From positions 1 through 13,444 of the forward strand of contig JAHFDQ010000096.1 of NCBI GenBank assembly GCA_023248915.1: 13,444 bases of DNA. Reading direction: 5' to 3'. Positions 1 to 8,940 of the stretch are shown here, piece after piece. The first letter of the stretch is position 1. The number at the start of each line of letters is the position of its first letter. This DNA is from Archangiaceae bacterium. Lineage in GTDB: Bacteria; Myxococcota; Myxococcia; Myxococcales; Myxococcaceae. The notes below the pieces were generated by a model that saw only the letters and a program-made list of their open reading frames with translations, was not told the origin of the DNA and made no database searches. Position numbers and translations under genes: made by a program.

Positions 1-63
1 CTGTGCACCCGCCACTTCAGCCTTCGCCAGTACTGCCCGGTCGACTCGCTCTCTTACGGTCAT
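1..63 (-). CDS. Possible 5' end of a minus-strand gene running off the left edge
   Basis: An ATG on the minus strand at 63-61 opens a frame of 21 codons (MTVRERVDRAVLAKAEVAGAQ) that stays open to the window edge. The peptide is soluble-looking and slightly charged, with no signal peptide and no motif I recognise. There is no clear ribosome binding site upstream of the ATG, and third-position G/C is lower than in neighbouring genes. If real, it is divergent from the cysteine-rich gene starting at 152, with about 88 bases of shared upstream region. The other frames here are also open over such a short span, so this could be intergenic sequence. Confidence 0.25.
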   Translation of the reverse strand, partial: MTVRERVDRAVLAKAEVAGAQ

Positions 64-151
64 GCGGCAAGACGATCACGCCTGGTCTCGCCACGCCTCA
101 AAGATGTGCGGGATCTTCAGACGACCCGTGGACCCGTGCGAAGATTCGCGA

Positions 152-814
152 ATGGCCATGAGACTGCTGCTCTGGATTCCGGCGCTGGCGCTCGCCCAGG
201 CGCCTCCGGGTACTCCGACGCCGCGCTGCGACGCCGCTTCCGAGTGCGTCGTCACCAGCTTCTTTCGCTGCTGCGGCGAGTGCTGCCCGGTCGCCCCCTA
301 CGCTACGAGGAAGGACGAGCTGCTGCGACGCCAGCGCGACTGTGCCGCCGTCAATTGCTCGGACCTGAACTGCAACGCCGTGAAATGCCTTCCTGCCGAG
401 CGGCCCGCCAACTATCGGGCGGAGTGCCGAGGGGGGGAATGCGTCGCCGTTCCTCTGAGTGAGCCGCGGGCCGCCGCACCTCCGGCGGAGTGCCGCACCG
501 CCCAGGACTGCATGCTGGCCTCTCCACCCTGGCCGGTCGACGCCCCTTGCCGCCGGTCGCCGTGTGGCTGCTGCCCCTCTACGCGGATGGTCGCCGTGCC
601 GGTGGAGGCCGTCCGTGAGACTCCGCCCCGCTCCGAACGCCCAGCCGGGACGGCCGCTCCGGACGGGGGCGCTCCGGTGAAGTACGGGCTGACGGTGGGG
701 AAGGGCGTCGTCGGGCCCAGGTCGGTCGCGCCTCCGCAGTGCTCGCCGTGCCCGAACCCGTCGGACGACGGGCGCGCCGATTGCGTCGCCGGGCGCTGCG
801 TGGTGGTTCCGTAG
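152..814 (+). CDS. Secreted cysteine-rich protein with two Cys modules
   Basis: A 220-residue protein from the ATG at 152. A second ATG two codons later (158) is equally possible, and an upstream ATG at 62 would add 30 residues that look like non-coding translation. The chosen start gives a short signal peptide (MAMRLLLWIPALALAQA), so export is inferred. The mature part has 22 cysteines, an even number that fits extensive disulfide bonding. They fall in two modules, about residues 26-97 and 114-216. Each opens with C-x5-C (C26/C32, C114/C120), contains a CC pair, and ends in C-x4-C followed by V-x-V (CRGGECVAV, CVAGRCVVV). The second module carries a longer proline-, alanine- and glycine-rich insert. 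No enzymatic motif is visible. Small Cys-rich exported proteins of this kind are frequent in myxobacterial genomes, but no function can be assigned. It converges on the BatA-type gene. Confidence 0.75.
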   Translation: MAMRLLLWIPALALAQAPPGTPTPRCDAASECVVTSFFRCCGECCPVAPYATRKDELLRRQRDCAAVNCSDLNCNAVKCLPAERPANYRAECRGGECVAVPLSEPRAAAPPAECRTAQDCMLASPPWPVDAPCRRSPCGCCPSTRMVAVPVEAVRETPPRSERPAGTAAPDGGAPVKYGLTVGKGVVGPRSVAPPQCSPCPNPSDDGRADCVAGRCVVVP

Positions 815-818
815 CGCG

Positions 819-863
819 GACCGGGCGCGGTCGTCAGCCAATCCGGTCAGCCCGAGCTCGGGC
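819..863. terminator. Possible bidirectional terminator between convergent genes
   Basis: The 80-base gap between the stop at 812-814 and the opposing stop at 895-897 holds two dyads. One is a short hairpin at 819-832 (GACCG, 4-base loop, CGGTC). The other is a perfect 14-base palindrome at 850-863 (GCCCGAGCTCGGGC). Neither is followed by a T-run, which is usual in very GC-rich genomes and also makes the call weak. Confidence 0.3.
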
Positions 864-894
864 CGCGCACCCCCTCGAAACGCGGCGAGCGACA

Positions 895-3003
895 TCACTT
901 TCGCAGCAGCACGCCCTCGAAGAAGAAGGCCACCGCTGCGGCGACGATGAGCCAGGTCCAGAACGGCATCCGGCGCGCCGCGTCGGCGGTGCCCGACGCC
1001 TTCACCGAGTCCTCTCCGAAGTAGCTCGCCAGCTCGTCGGAGCGCAGCCGCGCCAGGTCGCTCTCGGACGGGTCGAGCACCACGGCGAAGGACAGCGCGG
1101 GCAGCGGCTGGCCGGCGGCGTCGGCGACCGAGTGGACTCCGGGCTCGGCCAAGGGGCCCACCGCCCAGGTTCCGTCGCGCTGCGGCTTCGTCACCACCTC
1201 CGCCCCCGAGGGGCCCCGCACCCCTCCCAGCTTCGCCGCCGCGTCGGGCCGCACCGTCGCGGTGTCACCCACCCTCGGGCGGAGTTCGTCGCGTTCGTCG
1301 AGCGCGCCCGCCAGGTAGGCGCACAGCCGCTGCACCAGCGGCAGGAAGCTGGTGCGGATGGCCAGGTCGGCCCAGTCGCGGTCCACCGTCGACGTGTACA
1401 GCAGCACCCGGCCCGCCCCCTTCTTCGTCACCACCACCGCCGGAGCCCCGTCCTCGTACGCCGCCAGCACCTCGGACCTGGGCTTGGCTCCGGCCGCCGC
1501 GGGTTCGGCCTCGAGCAGCATGTACCTTTGGAAGCGCGCGCTCGCGAGCCCTTCCCGCGCGCGCCCGGTGAAGGGCGAGAAGACCGGGTGCTCGGACGCG
1601 ACCTCGCCGAAGCGGGCCGACTTCACCTCGAGGTCGGGCTCGCCCGGGCTGGCCGCCGTCTTGGCCACGCGCAACGGCCGGGGCAGCACCGCCCCCAGCC
1701 GGCGGTTGTAAGCGTCGGGGTCGACGTTGTCGCCCATCGAGACGAACAGGCCGCCTCCGTGCTCGACGAAGGCGTCGAGGCGCGCCGCCACTTCCGGCGC
1801 CGGAGCAGGGACGTTCAACAGCAGCACCAAGTCGAACTTCGAGAAGTCCTCGCGAAAAGCGGCCTCGGTGTCCCGCAGCGTCTCGTGCACCGGCGAACCG
1901 GGAGAAGTCAGCGCCGCGTCGACGAAGAAGGCCTCGTCCCGGTAGCGCACCGTGCTGGGAGAACCGTTCACCACCAGCGCCCTCAGCTCGCGCGGCACCG
2001 TCACCACGAAGGCGCGCCTGTCGTCCTCGGGAACCGCGTCTTGGGCAATGGCCACTTCGCCGGTGGCGACGCCGCCCTGCTCGAAGCGGTGGGTGAGCGA
2101 CTTCTGCGCCGTTCCGCCCGGCGCTAAATCGACGAAGCCCTTGGCCACCACCTGGTCGCCCACCCGGAGCGTGGCTTCCAAGTCTTTCACCGGCTCGGTC
2201 GAGAAGTTCTTCACCGTGAAGGTGAATTGAAAGGCGCGCGCGCCCACCTGCAGGGCCGGCTCGACCCGCAGGTCGACGATGGCGCGGTTGGGGAGCGCTG
2301 CTTCCGCCCGCGCCGCGTCCCGGAGCACCCACTCGGGGCGCACGCGCTCGCCCTTGGGGCCGGCGACCGTGGGCGGCGGCGCTTCCAACCTCAGGGCGTT
2401 GACGGTGAAGTCCGAGACCACCACCACGCGCTTGCCGACCAGCGGGCTGTCTTCCAGCGACCGCGCCGCCAGCTCGAGGCAGCGGCCCAGGTCGGCGGCG
2501 CCGTAGCCCGCCCGGGCGTCGTCGATTGTGGCGCGCAGCTTCCGCCGGTCGAAGCTGGGGGGGCCCGGGGGTAGCGGCGCCGGCCCGCACAGCACCACGT
2601 TGGCGCTCTCTTCGGGCAGCAAGTCCTTCAGGGCGTCTCTCGCCTCGTCGCGGGCCCGCTCGAACAGGGGCGGCGCCGAACCCACCCACCGCATCGACAG
2701 CGACGTGTCCAGCACGATGGACGTGGCCGACGGGCCCCGGGCCGCCGCCAGCGCCGCCGCCGGCCGCACCCACTCGGGCCGCGCCAGCGCCACCGGCAGC
2801 GCCAGCAAGATGAGGGTGCGCAAGAGGTAGAGGATGAGCCTGCGCAGCTTCAGCCGCGAGGCGGTGCGGCGGTGGCTGCGCAGGACGAATGAGATGGCTC
2901 CGAACGGGTGGGGCCTGGGCCGGCGCCGGTCGAAGAGGTGGATGAGCAGCGGCACCAGCGCCGCGGCGGCTCCGAGCAAGGCGAAGGGGTGCGCGAACGT
3001 CAC
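895..3003 (-). CDS. BatA-type membrane protein with vWA and glutamine-amidotransferase-like domains
   Basis: A 702-residue integral membrane protein. The start is GTG at 3003-3001, overlapping the TGA of the DUF58 gene by four bases (GTGA). Order of parts: BatA-type N-terminus with membrane segments at about 5-23 and 56-74 separated by a basic, RRRPRPHPF-containing loop; a vWA-like domain with the MIDAS-type motif DTSLSM at 99-104 and VVVVSDF at 193-199; a beta-rich CARDB-like stretch about 245-325; a class I amidotransferase-like fold about 340-440 (LRALVVNG, FDLVLLLN, GGGLFVSMGD); a C-terminal beta domain; and a final membrane helix at about 679-700 followed by LLRK. The vWA and middle domains should therefore lie outside the membrane, held by helices at both ends. 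I see no catalytic triad in the amidotransferase-like part, so it is probably structural. Its role with the upstream MoxR and DUF58 genes is inferred: a MoxR-assisted envelope complex. Substrate unknown. Confidence 0.9.
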   Translation of the reverse strand: MTFAHPFALLGAAAALVPLLIHLFDRRRPRPHPFGAISFVLRSHRRTASRLKLRRLILYLLRTLILLALPVALARPEWVRPAAALAAARGPSATSIVLDTSLSMRWVGSAPPLFERARDEARDALKDLLPEESANVVLCGPAPLPPGPPSFDRRKLRATIDDARAGYGAADLGRCLELAARSLEDSPLVGKRVVVVSDFTVNALRLEAPPPTVAGPKGERVRPEWVLRDAARAEAALPNRAIVDLRVEPALQVGARAFQFTFTVKNFSTEPVKDLEATLRVGDQVVAKGFVDLAPGGTAQKSLTHRFEQGGVATGEVAIAQDAVPEDDRRAFVVTVPRELRALVVNGSPSTVRYRDEAFFVDAALTSPGSPVHETLRDTEAAFREDFSKFDLVLLLNVPAPAPEVAARLDAFVEHGGGLFVSMGDNVDPDAYNRRLGAVLPRPLRVAKTAASPGEPDLEVKSARFGEVASEHPVFSPFTGRAREGLASARFQRYMLLEAEPAAAGAKPRSEVLAAYEDGAPAVVVTKKGAGRVLLYTSTVDRDWADLAIRTSFLPLVQRLCAYLAGALDERDELRPRVGDTATVRPDAAAKLGGVRGPSGAEVVTKPQRDGTWAVGPLAEPGVHSVADAAGQPLPALSFAVVLDPSESDLARLRSDELASYFGEDSVKASGTADAARRMPFWTWLIVAAAVAFFFEGVLLRK

Positions 3004-3883
3004 CGCCGCTTCCCCTGCCGCCGCGCCAGGAAGCGCAAGAGCACCGCGTCGAGCGGTTCGTCGGTGCGCACCAGCTCGTAGTCCACGTCCGCCTCGGCGC
3101 AGGAACGGCGCACCTGGGCCAGGAAGCCCTTCAGCTCTTCCAGGTAGCTCTCCCTAACCTCACGCGGGTTCACCTCGATGCGCCGCTCGTCTTCCATCGA
3201 GAGGAAGAGCGTCGGGTCGTCGAAGGGAAAGTCGAGCTCGGCCGGGTCGACGAGCTGGAAGACGGCCACGTCCATCTTCCGGGCGCGCAACGACAACAGG
3301 CGCTTCAAGGCCTCGGCCCGGTCGTCGAACAGGTCCGAGAAGACGACGATGAGAGACCGGCGCGACACCTTCTCGGCCAGGTGGTCGGCCGCTCCGAACA
3401 GGTCGGTGGTGCCTTCGGCCTTCAGCCCCTCGAGGGCCTCGAGCAGCGTGGCCAGGTGCCCGGCCGCGGCGCGCGGGGGCACGTGGGAAAAGCCCGCGCC
3501 GCTCACCACCGACAGGCCCGCGGCGTCCTGCTGGCGGACGAGCAGGTAGGCCAGGGCCCCGGCCAGCGTCTTGGCCACGTCCAGCTTGGACAGTGCCCCC
3601 GAGCCGTAGGCCATCGACGCCGAACCGTCGACCACCAGGAAGCCGCGCAGGTTGGTTTCGTGCTCGAAGCGCTTGACGTAGTACCGGTCGAACTTGCCGA
3701 ACGCCTTCCAGTCGAGGTGCCGAAGCTCGTCGCCGGGGGCGTATTCCTTGTGCTCGGAAAACTCGACGCTCTGCCCGTGGTGCGGGCTCTTGTGCAGGCC
3801 CGACAGCACCCCTTCCACCACCGCGCGCGCGCGCAGCTTCACGCCCGAGAGCTTGGCCAGCGTCCTCGCGTCGACGAGGTCCA

Positions 3884-3884
<1 letters not shown>
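3000..3884 (-). CDS. DUF58 family protein (vWA-like, MoxR partner)
   Basis: A 294-residue protein. The open frame extends upstream to 4100, but that extension is Arg/Gly/Ala-rich shadow of the MoxR gene. The GTG at 3884-3882 overlaps the MoxR stop by one base (TAGTG) and gives a normal family length and N-terminus. The DUF58 signature is clear: HGQSVEFSEHKEYAPGDELR at 36-55 followed by HLDWKAFGKFDRYYVKRFE, then the metal-site-like DGSASM at 86-91 and VVFSDLFDD further on. No membrane segment is visible, so it is probably cytoplasmic or peripheral. Family members are commonly encoded beside MoxR ATPases and vWA proteins, as here. It sits between the two with overlapping stop and start codons on both sides, which implies translational coupling and fixed stoichiometry. 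Exact function unknown. Confidence 0.92.
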
Positions 3885-4888
<1,004 letters not shown>

Positions 4889-4971
4889 GGGCACGGTTTG
4901 TAACCGGCCGTGGGCCAAACGGCCAGAAGTGGTGGGCTCGGAGAGCATTCGGGCGACCCGGTCAACCCGCG

Positions 4972-4983
4972 CGGCCCGGGCCG
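4972..4983. terminator. GC palindrome between the flavoprotein and MoxR genes
   Basis: A perfect 12-base palindrome (CGGCCCGGGCCG) lies just after the flavoprotein stop and before the MoxR start on the minus strand. It could attenuate or end transcription from the flavoprotein gene, which would make the MoxR trio a separate transcript. There is no T-tract, so it could equally be chance in GC-rich DNA. Confidence 0.2.
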
Positions 4984-4990
4984 AATTCCG

Positions 4991-6214
4991 TCAGGCGGTG
5001 GGCGCCGGCCCGGCCTCACCACGCGCGATGGCGTCGCAGACGTGCTCGGCGAAGGGCATCGAGCAGGTGAAGCCGGGTGAGACGGCGTTCAGGACGTGCA
5101 TCGACCGGCCGTCGCCCTCGAGCGCGAAGTCCATCACCAGCGTCCGGGTGCGGGTGTCGACGAGCTGGGCCCGGATGCCGGGCTTGCCCCAGGTGCGGTA
5201 GTCCTCCTCGCGCACTCCGGACAGGAGTTTGCCGGCCAGGCCTACCAGGGTGCGGCGCGAGCGCTTCGACAGCTCGTCGTAGGCCAGTTGGCGGAAGTCG
5301 AAGCCCGACCGGAGGATGAGCGCGGCTCCGCGGCCGGCGACGTCGAGCAGTTCGCCGGCGGAGAAGCCGGACAGGCCGCCGTACTGCTCGCGCCAGAGGG
5401 CGGGCAGGGCGGTGGGGCCAATCTTCGGCCGGCCGTCGACTTGAACGGTGAAGTGCACGCCCAAGAACGGCTGCTTCAGGTTGGGCACCGGGTAGACGTG
5501 GGTGCGCAGCGAGCCGGGCGGCTCGGACGAGTAGAGGTACAACCCCTTGAAGGGCAGCACCCGGTAGTGGGCGCCGAAGCCGTAGGCGTGCGCGACGCGG
5601 TCGGCGTAGAGGCCTGCGGCGTTGACGACGTACCCGGCCTCGAGCCTCCCGGCCCGGGTGAGGACAGCCGTGCCGTCGCGGCCGAGGAACTTCACCCCCA
5701 GCTCGAGCCGCACTCCCTCGGCGGCGGCGTCGCGGGCCAATGAGCCCATGAGCTGGTGCGGGTCGACCGTCGAGGTCGTGGGCGAGAACAGCGCCCGCTC
5801 GTGCGTGCGCACCCGGGGCTCAAGGGCGCGCGCGTCGGCCTCGGACAGCATCTCGAGCGGTACGCCGTTGGCCTGGCCCCGGCGGTACAGCTCGTCGAGC
5901 CCGGCCAGCTCTTCGGGGCCGCGGGCGACCACCAGCTTGCCGCAGCGGTTCAGCCGCAGCCCCTTGGCTTCGCAGTAGGCGGTGAGGCGCTGGTTGCCGG
6001 CGCGGGTGAAGCGCGCCTTCAGGCTGTCGGCCGAGTAGTAGAAGCCGGCGTGCAGGACGCCGCTGTTGCGCCCGCTGGCGTGGGCGCCCCAGGCGGGTTC
6101 CTTCTCGAGGACCGTCACCCGCTGGTCGGGGTGGCGCGCCTTCAGCTCTCGCGCGATGGACAGACCGATGACGCCGCCGCCGATGACGCAGAAGTCGGTG
6201 GAGTCGGTGGGCAC
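4991..6214 (-). CDS. lhgO: L-2-hydroxyglutarate oxidase-like FAD-dependent oxidoreductase
   Basis: A 407-residue DAO-type flavoprotein. The start is GTG at 6214-6212. The N-terminal dinucleotide-binding motif VIGGGVIGLSIARELK begins at residue 10, followed by VLEKE at 35-39. The segment SGRNSGVLHAGFYY at 47-60 is characteristic of the LhgO (YgaF) group. VVNAAGLYAD is the second FAD-contacting strand, and the C-terminal NAVSPGFTCSMPFA is also typical. Length is close to E. coli LhgO (about 420 residues). Family members oxidise L-2-hydroxyglutarate to 2-oxoglutarate, passing electrons to the quinone pool at the membrane. The substrate here is inferred from these motifs, and another 2-hydroxy acid remains possible. 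No GAB/glutarate pathway partner genes are in the window. Its 5' flank contains the first copy of the direct repeat, only about 17 bases upstream of the GTG, so its promoter may lie in or beyond the repeat. Confidence 0.88.
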   Translation of the reverse strand: MPTDSTDFCVIGGGVIGLSIARELKARHPDQRVTVLEKEPAWGAHASGRNSGVLHAGFYYSADSLKARFTRAGNQRLTAYCEAKGLRLNRCGKLVVARGPEELAGLDELYRRGQANGVPLEMLSEADARALEPRVRTHERALFSPTTSTVDPHQLMGSLARDAAAEGVRLELGVKFLGRDGTAVLTRAGRLEAGYVVNAAGLYADRVAHAYGFGAHYRVLPFKGLYLYSSEPPGSLRTHVYPVPNLKQPFLGVHFTVQVDGRPKIGPTALPALWREQYGGLSGFSAGELLDVAGRGAALILRSGFDFRQLAYDELSKRSRRTLVGLAGKLLSGVREEDYRTWGKPGIRAQLVDTRTRTLVMDFALEGDGRSMHVLNAVSPGFTCSMPFAEHVCDAIARGEAGPAPTA

Positions 6215-6231
6215 GGGGAAGTCAGCCGCTG

Positions 6232-6292
6232 TCGACTCCGCTCGGGCTGAACGGCAATGGGCACATTCACCGCGAGATTGTCATGGAATGCG
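6232..6292 (+). repeat. Direct repeat, left copy, bordering an accessory cassette
   Basis: Left copy of a repeat found again at 9061-9117 in the same orientation. The first 19 bases (TCGACTCCGCTCGGGCTGA) are identical in both. By eye, the rest matches with eight substitutions in total and one four-base gap, and ends in a shared GAATGCG. The TCGACTCCGCTC..CTGAACGG core resembles dispersed REP-like intergenic repeats I recall from several high-GC bacteria; that resemblance is from memory. It lies in the gap between lhgO and the ATPase gene. Confidence 0.8.
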
Positions 6293-6356
6293 TGCCGCGT
6301 GCAGGCCCAGGTCAGCCCCACCGCGAGGGCTTCCGCCCGGCGTCGCCAGGTCGCAG

Positions 6357-6397
6357 GGTATATGGAAATCTGGTATATAGACTCCCTACTTTCAAGG
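6357..6397 (+). promoter_or_regulatory. AT-rich promoter/operator candidate and RBS of the ATPase gene
   Basis: A short AT-rich patch in otherwise GC-rich DNA, directly upstream of the ATG at 6405. GGTATAT occurs twice in the same orientation (6357-6363 and 6372-6378, 15 bases apart). TATATA at 6374-6379 could serve as a -10 box, though no good -35 is visible. AAGG at 6394-6397 lies seven bases before the ATG and fits a weak Shine-Dalgarno. ATATAGACT at 6375-6383 recurs near the promoter of the YjjJ-type gene (9004-9012). Confidence 0.45.
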
Positions 6398-6404
6398 TAC
6401 TCCG

Positions 6405-7568
6405 ATGCGTCGAATTCGAGCCCTCACAGCAGTCCGCGGCCTGTTTCGCACCCACCCGGTGGTGACGCTGGTGGGCCCACGGCAGTGCGGCAAGACGACC
6501 CTGGCGCTCGACCTGGCACGCGGCCCGGGCTTCAAGGGCGGACCGGTGACACGGTTCGACCTCGAAGACCCCCTCGACCTGGCGCGGCTGCAGAATCCGC
6601 GACTCGCGCTGGAAGGGCTCGAGGGCTTGGTCATCATCGACGAAGTGCAGCGAATTCCCGAACTCTTCCCGCTCTTGAGGGTGCTGGTCGACCAACACCG
6701 GAAGGGTCGGCGATTCCTGGTCCTGGGGAGCGCCTCGGGCGACCTGCTTCGGCAGAGCAGCGAGTCGCTCGCGGGACGCGCGGCGATGTTCGAGCTGACA
6801 CCTTTTTCGCACCACGAAGTGGTGGGGCTCGATCGCCTGTGGTTGCGCGGCGGATACCCGCGCGCCTGGCTCGCCCGCACCGACCCTGACGCGTTCGTGT
6901 GGCTCGCGCAGTACGTGAACACGTTTCTGGAACGTGACGTGCCGGGGTTCGGCGTCAGGGTGCCAGCGGTCGCGTTACGCCGTTTCTGGATGATGCTGGC
7001 GCACGTACACGGCCAGGTGCTCAAGCTCTCCGAGCTGGGCCGTGCCCTGGGTTCCGACCACAAGACCGTCGCGCACTATGCCGACCTGCTCACCTCGACG
7101 TTCATGGTGCGGCAACTGCAGCCGTGGTTCGCCAACGTCTCCAAGCGCCAGGTGAAGGCGCCGAAGCTGTACTTCCGCGACCCGGGTCTGCTGCACTGTC
7201 TCCTGGGCATCACCTCGCGCGAGCAGCTCGACGTTCATCCGCAGGTGGGCGCCTCGTGGGAAGGCTTCGCGCTGGAGGCCGTCATTCGCGAGCTGGGCCT
7301 GTCGGGGACCGAGTGCTTCTTCTGGGCGACCCACGCCCACGCCGAGCTCGACCTCTTCACCCACCTGCATGGTCGTCCTTACGGCTTCGAGCTCAAGCGG
7401 ACCGACGCGCCCAAGGTGACGGCTTCGATGCGCATCGCGCTCGAGGACTTGAAGCTCGAGCACCTCTTCGTGATTTTCCCGGGCGCCAGGACCTACCCAC
7501 TGGCCGAACGCATCACCGCGCTGGGGTTGGGGTTGCTCGAGAAGAAGCTGCGGGCCCTGACCGACTGA
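6405..7568 (+). CDS. AAA_14/DUF4143 ATP-binding protein
   Basis: A 387-residue P-loop ATPase of the AAA_14-DUF4143 type, abundant in accessory regions and with no settled function. Walker A GPRQCGKT at 24-31 and Walker B VIIDEVQ at 76-82 are intact. The family's LGSAS at 107-111, ELTPFSHHEV at 130-139 and GGYPRAW at 149-155 follow. The C-terminal DUF4143 part has a winged-helix-like stretch (about 205-235, LSELGRALG..HKTVAHYADLL) and a PD-(D/E)xK-like array: E287 in WEGFALE, D316 in ELDLF, and FELK at 328-331. This suggests a restriction-endonuclease-like fold; whether it cuts DNA is unknown. The ATG at 6405 gives the usual short N-terminus. It is complete and shows no frame damage. It converges on the YjjJ-type gene and is enclosed with it between the two direct repeats, so acquisition by transfer is likely. 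It may be part of a toxin or defence cassette, which is inference. Confidence 0.9.
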   Translation: MRRIRALTAVRGLFRTHPVVTLVGPRQCGKTTLALDLARGPGFKGGPVTRFDLEDPLDLARLQNPRLALEGLEGLVIIDEVQRIPELFPLLRVLVDQHRKGRRFLVLGSASGDLLRQSSESLAGRAAMFELTPFSHHEVVGLDRLWLRGGYPRAWLARTDPDAFVWLAQYVNTFLERDVPGFGVRVPAVALRRFWMMLAHVHGQVLKLSELGRALGSDHKTVAHYADLLTSTFMVRQLQPWFANVSKRQVKAPKLYFRDPGLLHCLLGITSREQLDVHPQVGASWEGFALEAVIRELGLSGTECFFWATHAHAELDLFTHLHGRPYGFELKRTDAPKVTASMRIALEDLKLEHLFVIFPGARTYPLAERITALGLGLLEKKLRALTD

Positions 7569-7572
7569 CGCC

Positions 7573-7588
7573 GCGGCCTGGGGGCCGC
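7573..7588. terminator. Hairpin terminator between the two convergent cassette genes
   Basis: A perfect six-base stem GCGGCC / GGCCGC with a four-base loop starts five bases after the ATPase stop (7566-7568). The YjjJ-type gene ends 27 bases further on, facing it. The position suits a bidirectional terminator for both genes. Only two T residues follow on the plus strand. Confidence 0.5.
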
Positions 7589-7614
7589 TTGCTCGGTCAA
7601 CCGCCCTTCGCCGG

Positions 7615-8934
7615 CTACCTGGCAGGCGTCGCGATCACCGGAGCACGCTCGTAGAGCGTCGAGACGGCGTCGCGGCACCCTTCCGCGATGGTTCGCACCT
7701 CAGGGCTGATTGCGTCGTGGCCGGCGACTCTTTCCCAGAACGTGACCGCTTGGAGCGCGGCGTCTGGCCAGACTTCGAGACTGTCGGCCGTCGGCGGTGC
7801 GGGCTCGAAGCGCCGCTCGACCAAGTCCGCGCCCGACGGGGCGAGGAACATCGGAAGCATGTCGTAGGCAGGGGCCAGTCGAACCCCACCGACGTCGCCT
7901 GGGAAGAACGAGAGATTGCCGAAGTGGCGGTCGGTATTCCCTATCAACTGCCCGAACACGTCCAGCCAGCGCATGCGCCGCGCGTCCTGCTCGCTGATTC
8001 GCAGGTCCGCCCGCATTCGAAGGGCTGCCTTCGTCCAAGTGTCGGCATGTCCGTAGTGCTCGTTGTCGATGGCCGCCAGCGACACGAGCCCCTTGCGGCC
8101 GCGCGCACCGGCACGATCGAAGCGAACGACTTCTAGGAAGCGTTCTCCTTCGACGTCGAACCAGCCGGCTTCGGCCGCCGCGCCGCCGCCGCCGTGGATG
8201 ACGCCCAGGGCCAGGCTCTCGGCCACCAGAAGGTCGCTCCAGCGGCGGGAGGCGGCGCCTGAGCTGGGCTTCGCGAACTTGACGAGCACATGGCGGCCTC
8301 CGGCGAATGCGGTGAACTTGGGTTGTTCTCCCGCGGCCGAAGACCCGACCGGGCCCGACGCGGCCTGGCGCGCGAGCCGCGGGTAGTCAGCTTGGCGGGA
8401 CTCGACGAGGTCGACTTCGAGCCAGCGGTCCAGCGACTCCTTGCCGATGACGTAGTCGCCGGTGCAGTCCTCCCCCCGGCGAGCGAGCGCAATGAGTCGG
8501 TGGTCGTCGTTCCAGTCGACGATTCGACCGGGAAGGTCGAGCTCAGGGTGCCGCCGGGGAAATGCATGCCCCAGGTAGCCCTGAGGGCTCATGTCCGCTG
8601 CGAACGGAGGCAGCCCCTCGAAGCGGGTGCCGATTCCCGGTTGGGTTTCCAACCAGTGGCTTCCCCCCGCGAGCAGCCGAAGCTCGCCTGCCGAGCCCAC
8701 TTGGGCCGCGTCCGAGATTCGGTACAGCGGGAGCCGCGTTCCGATGCCTGGCAGAGACCTGGTTCGTGCGTAACTGGTGGCGCGCGTGCGCCCCATGCGA
8801 CAGATTTCCTCTCCCGCGCGCGAGACCAGGCGCGACAACGTGGCGCGACTCACGGACAGGCGCTCGGAGAGGTCGCCGCCGTGCGCCTCCGTCATACTGC
8901 CGAGCACCCGAAACAGCTCCTCGACCGTGGTCAT
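7615..8934 (-). CDS. yjjJ: HipA-family kinase of the YjjJ (HipH) type with N-terminal DNA-binding domain
   Basis: A 439-residue protein from the ATG at 8934-8932, matching E. coli YjjJ/HipH (about 443). The frame runs further upstream to 8988, but that extension (MCYVILLRIFLLRLL...) is translated promoter DNA. An HTH-like segment lies at about 15-50 (LSERLSVSRATLSRLVSRAGEEI). The HipA-type kinase core follows: glycine-rich AGEQPKFTA at 201-209 with S198/S199 where HipA carries its autophosphorylated serine, VLVKFAKP with the probable ATP lysine K219, catalytic-loop IGNTDRHFGNLSF at 331-343 with D335 as likely catalytic Asp, and metal-binding APAYDML at 354-360. HipA kinases phosphorylate cellular targets (HipA itself targets GltX) and arrest growth. 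The YjjJ branch has a fused DNA-binding region, and here no separate hipB-like gene is adjacent. All key residues look intact. Convergent with the DUF4143 ATPase inside the repeat-bounded cassette. Autoregulation through the N-terminal HTH is inferred. Confidence 0.88.
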   Translation of the reverse strand: MTTVEELFRVLGSMTEAHGGDLSERLSVSRATLSRLVSRAGEEICRMGRTRATSYARTRSLPGIGTRLPLYRISDAAQVGSAGELRLLAGGSHWLETQPGIGTRFEGLPPFAADMSPQGYLGHAFPRRHPELDLPGRIVDWNDDHRLIALARRGEDCTGDYVIGKESLDRWLEVDLVESRQADYPRLARQAASGPVGSSAAGEQPKFTAFAGGRHVLVKFAKPSSGAASRRWSDLLVAESLALGVIHGGGGAAAEAGWFDVEGERFLEVVRFDRAGARGRKGLVSLAAIDNEHYGHADTWTKAALRMRADLRISEQDARRMRWLDVFGQLIGNTDRHFGNLSFFPGDVGGVRLAPAYDMLPMFLAPSGADLVERRFEPAPPTADSLEVWPDAALQAVTFWERVAGHDAISPEVRTIAEGCRDAVSTLYERAPVIATPAR

Positions 8935-8940
8935 GCCATG

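Noticed and set aside
40..70. Possible third copy of the repeat core (GTCGACTCGCTC...TACGG) near the left edge
   Set aside because: Only the first few bases match and the rest diverges; too short to distinguish from chance in GC-rich DNA.
739..2127. Long open frame of 462 codons on the plus strand opposite the BatA-type gene
   Set aside because: Arg/His/Gln-rich translation without domains, antisense to a gene with clear membrane segments and a MIDAS motif; typical shadow frame of high-GC coding DNA.
1265..2773. A 502-codon minus-strand frame inside the BatA-type gene
   Set aside because: Gly/Ala/Arg-rich low-complexity translation in another frame of the same strand; no recognisable domain.
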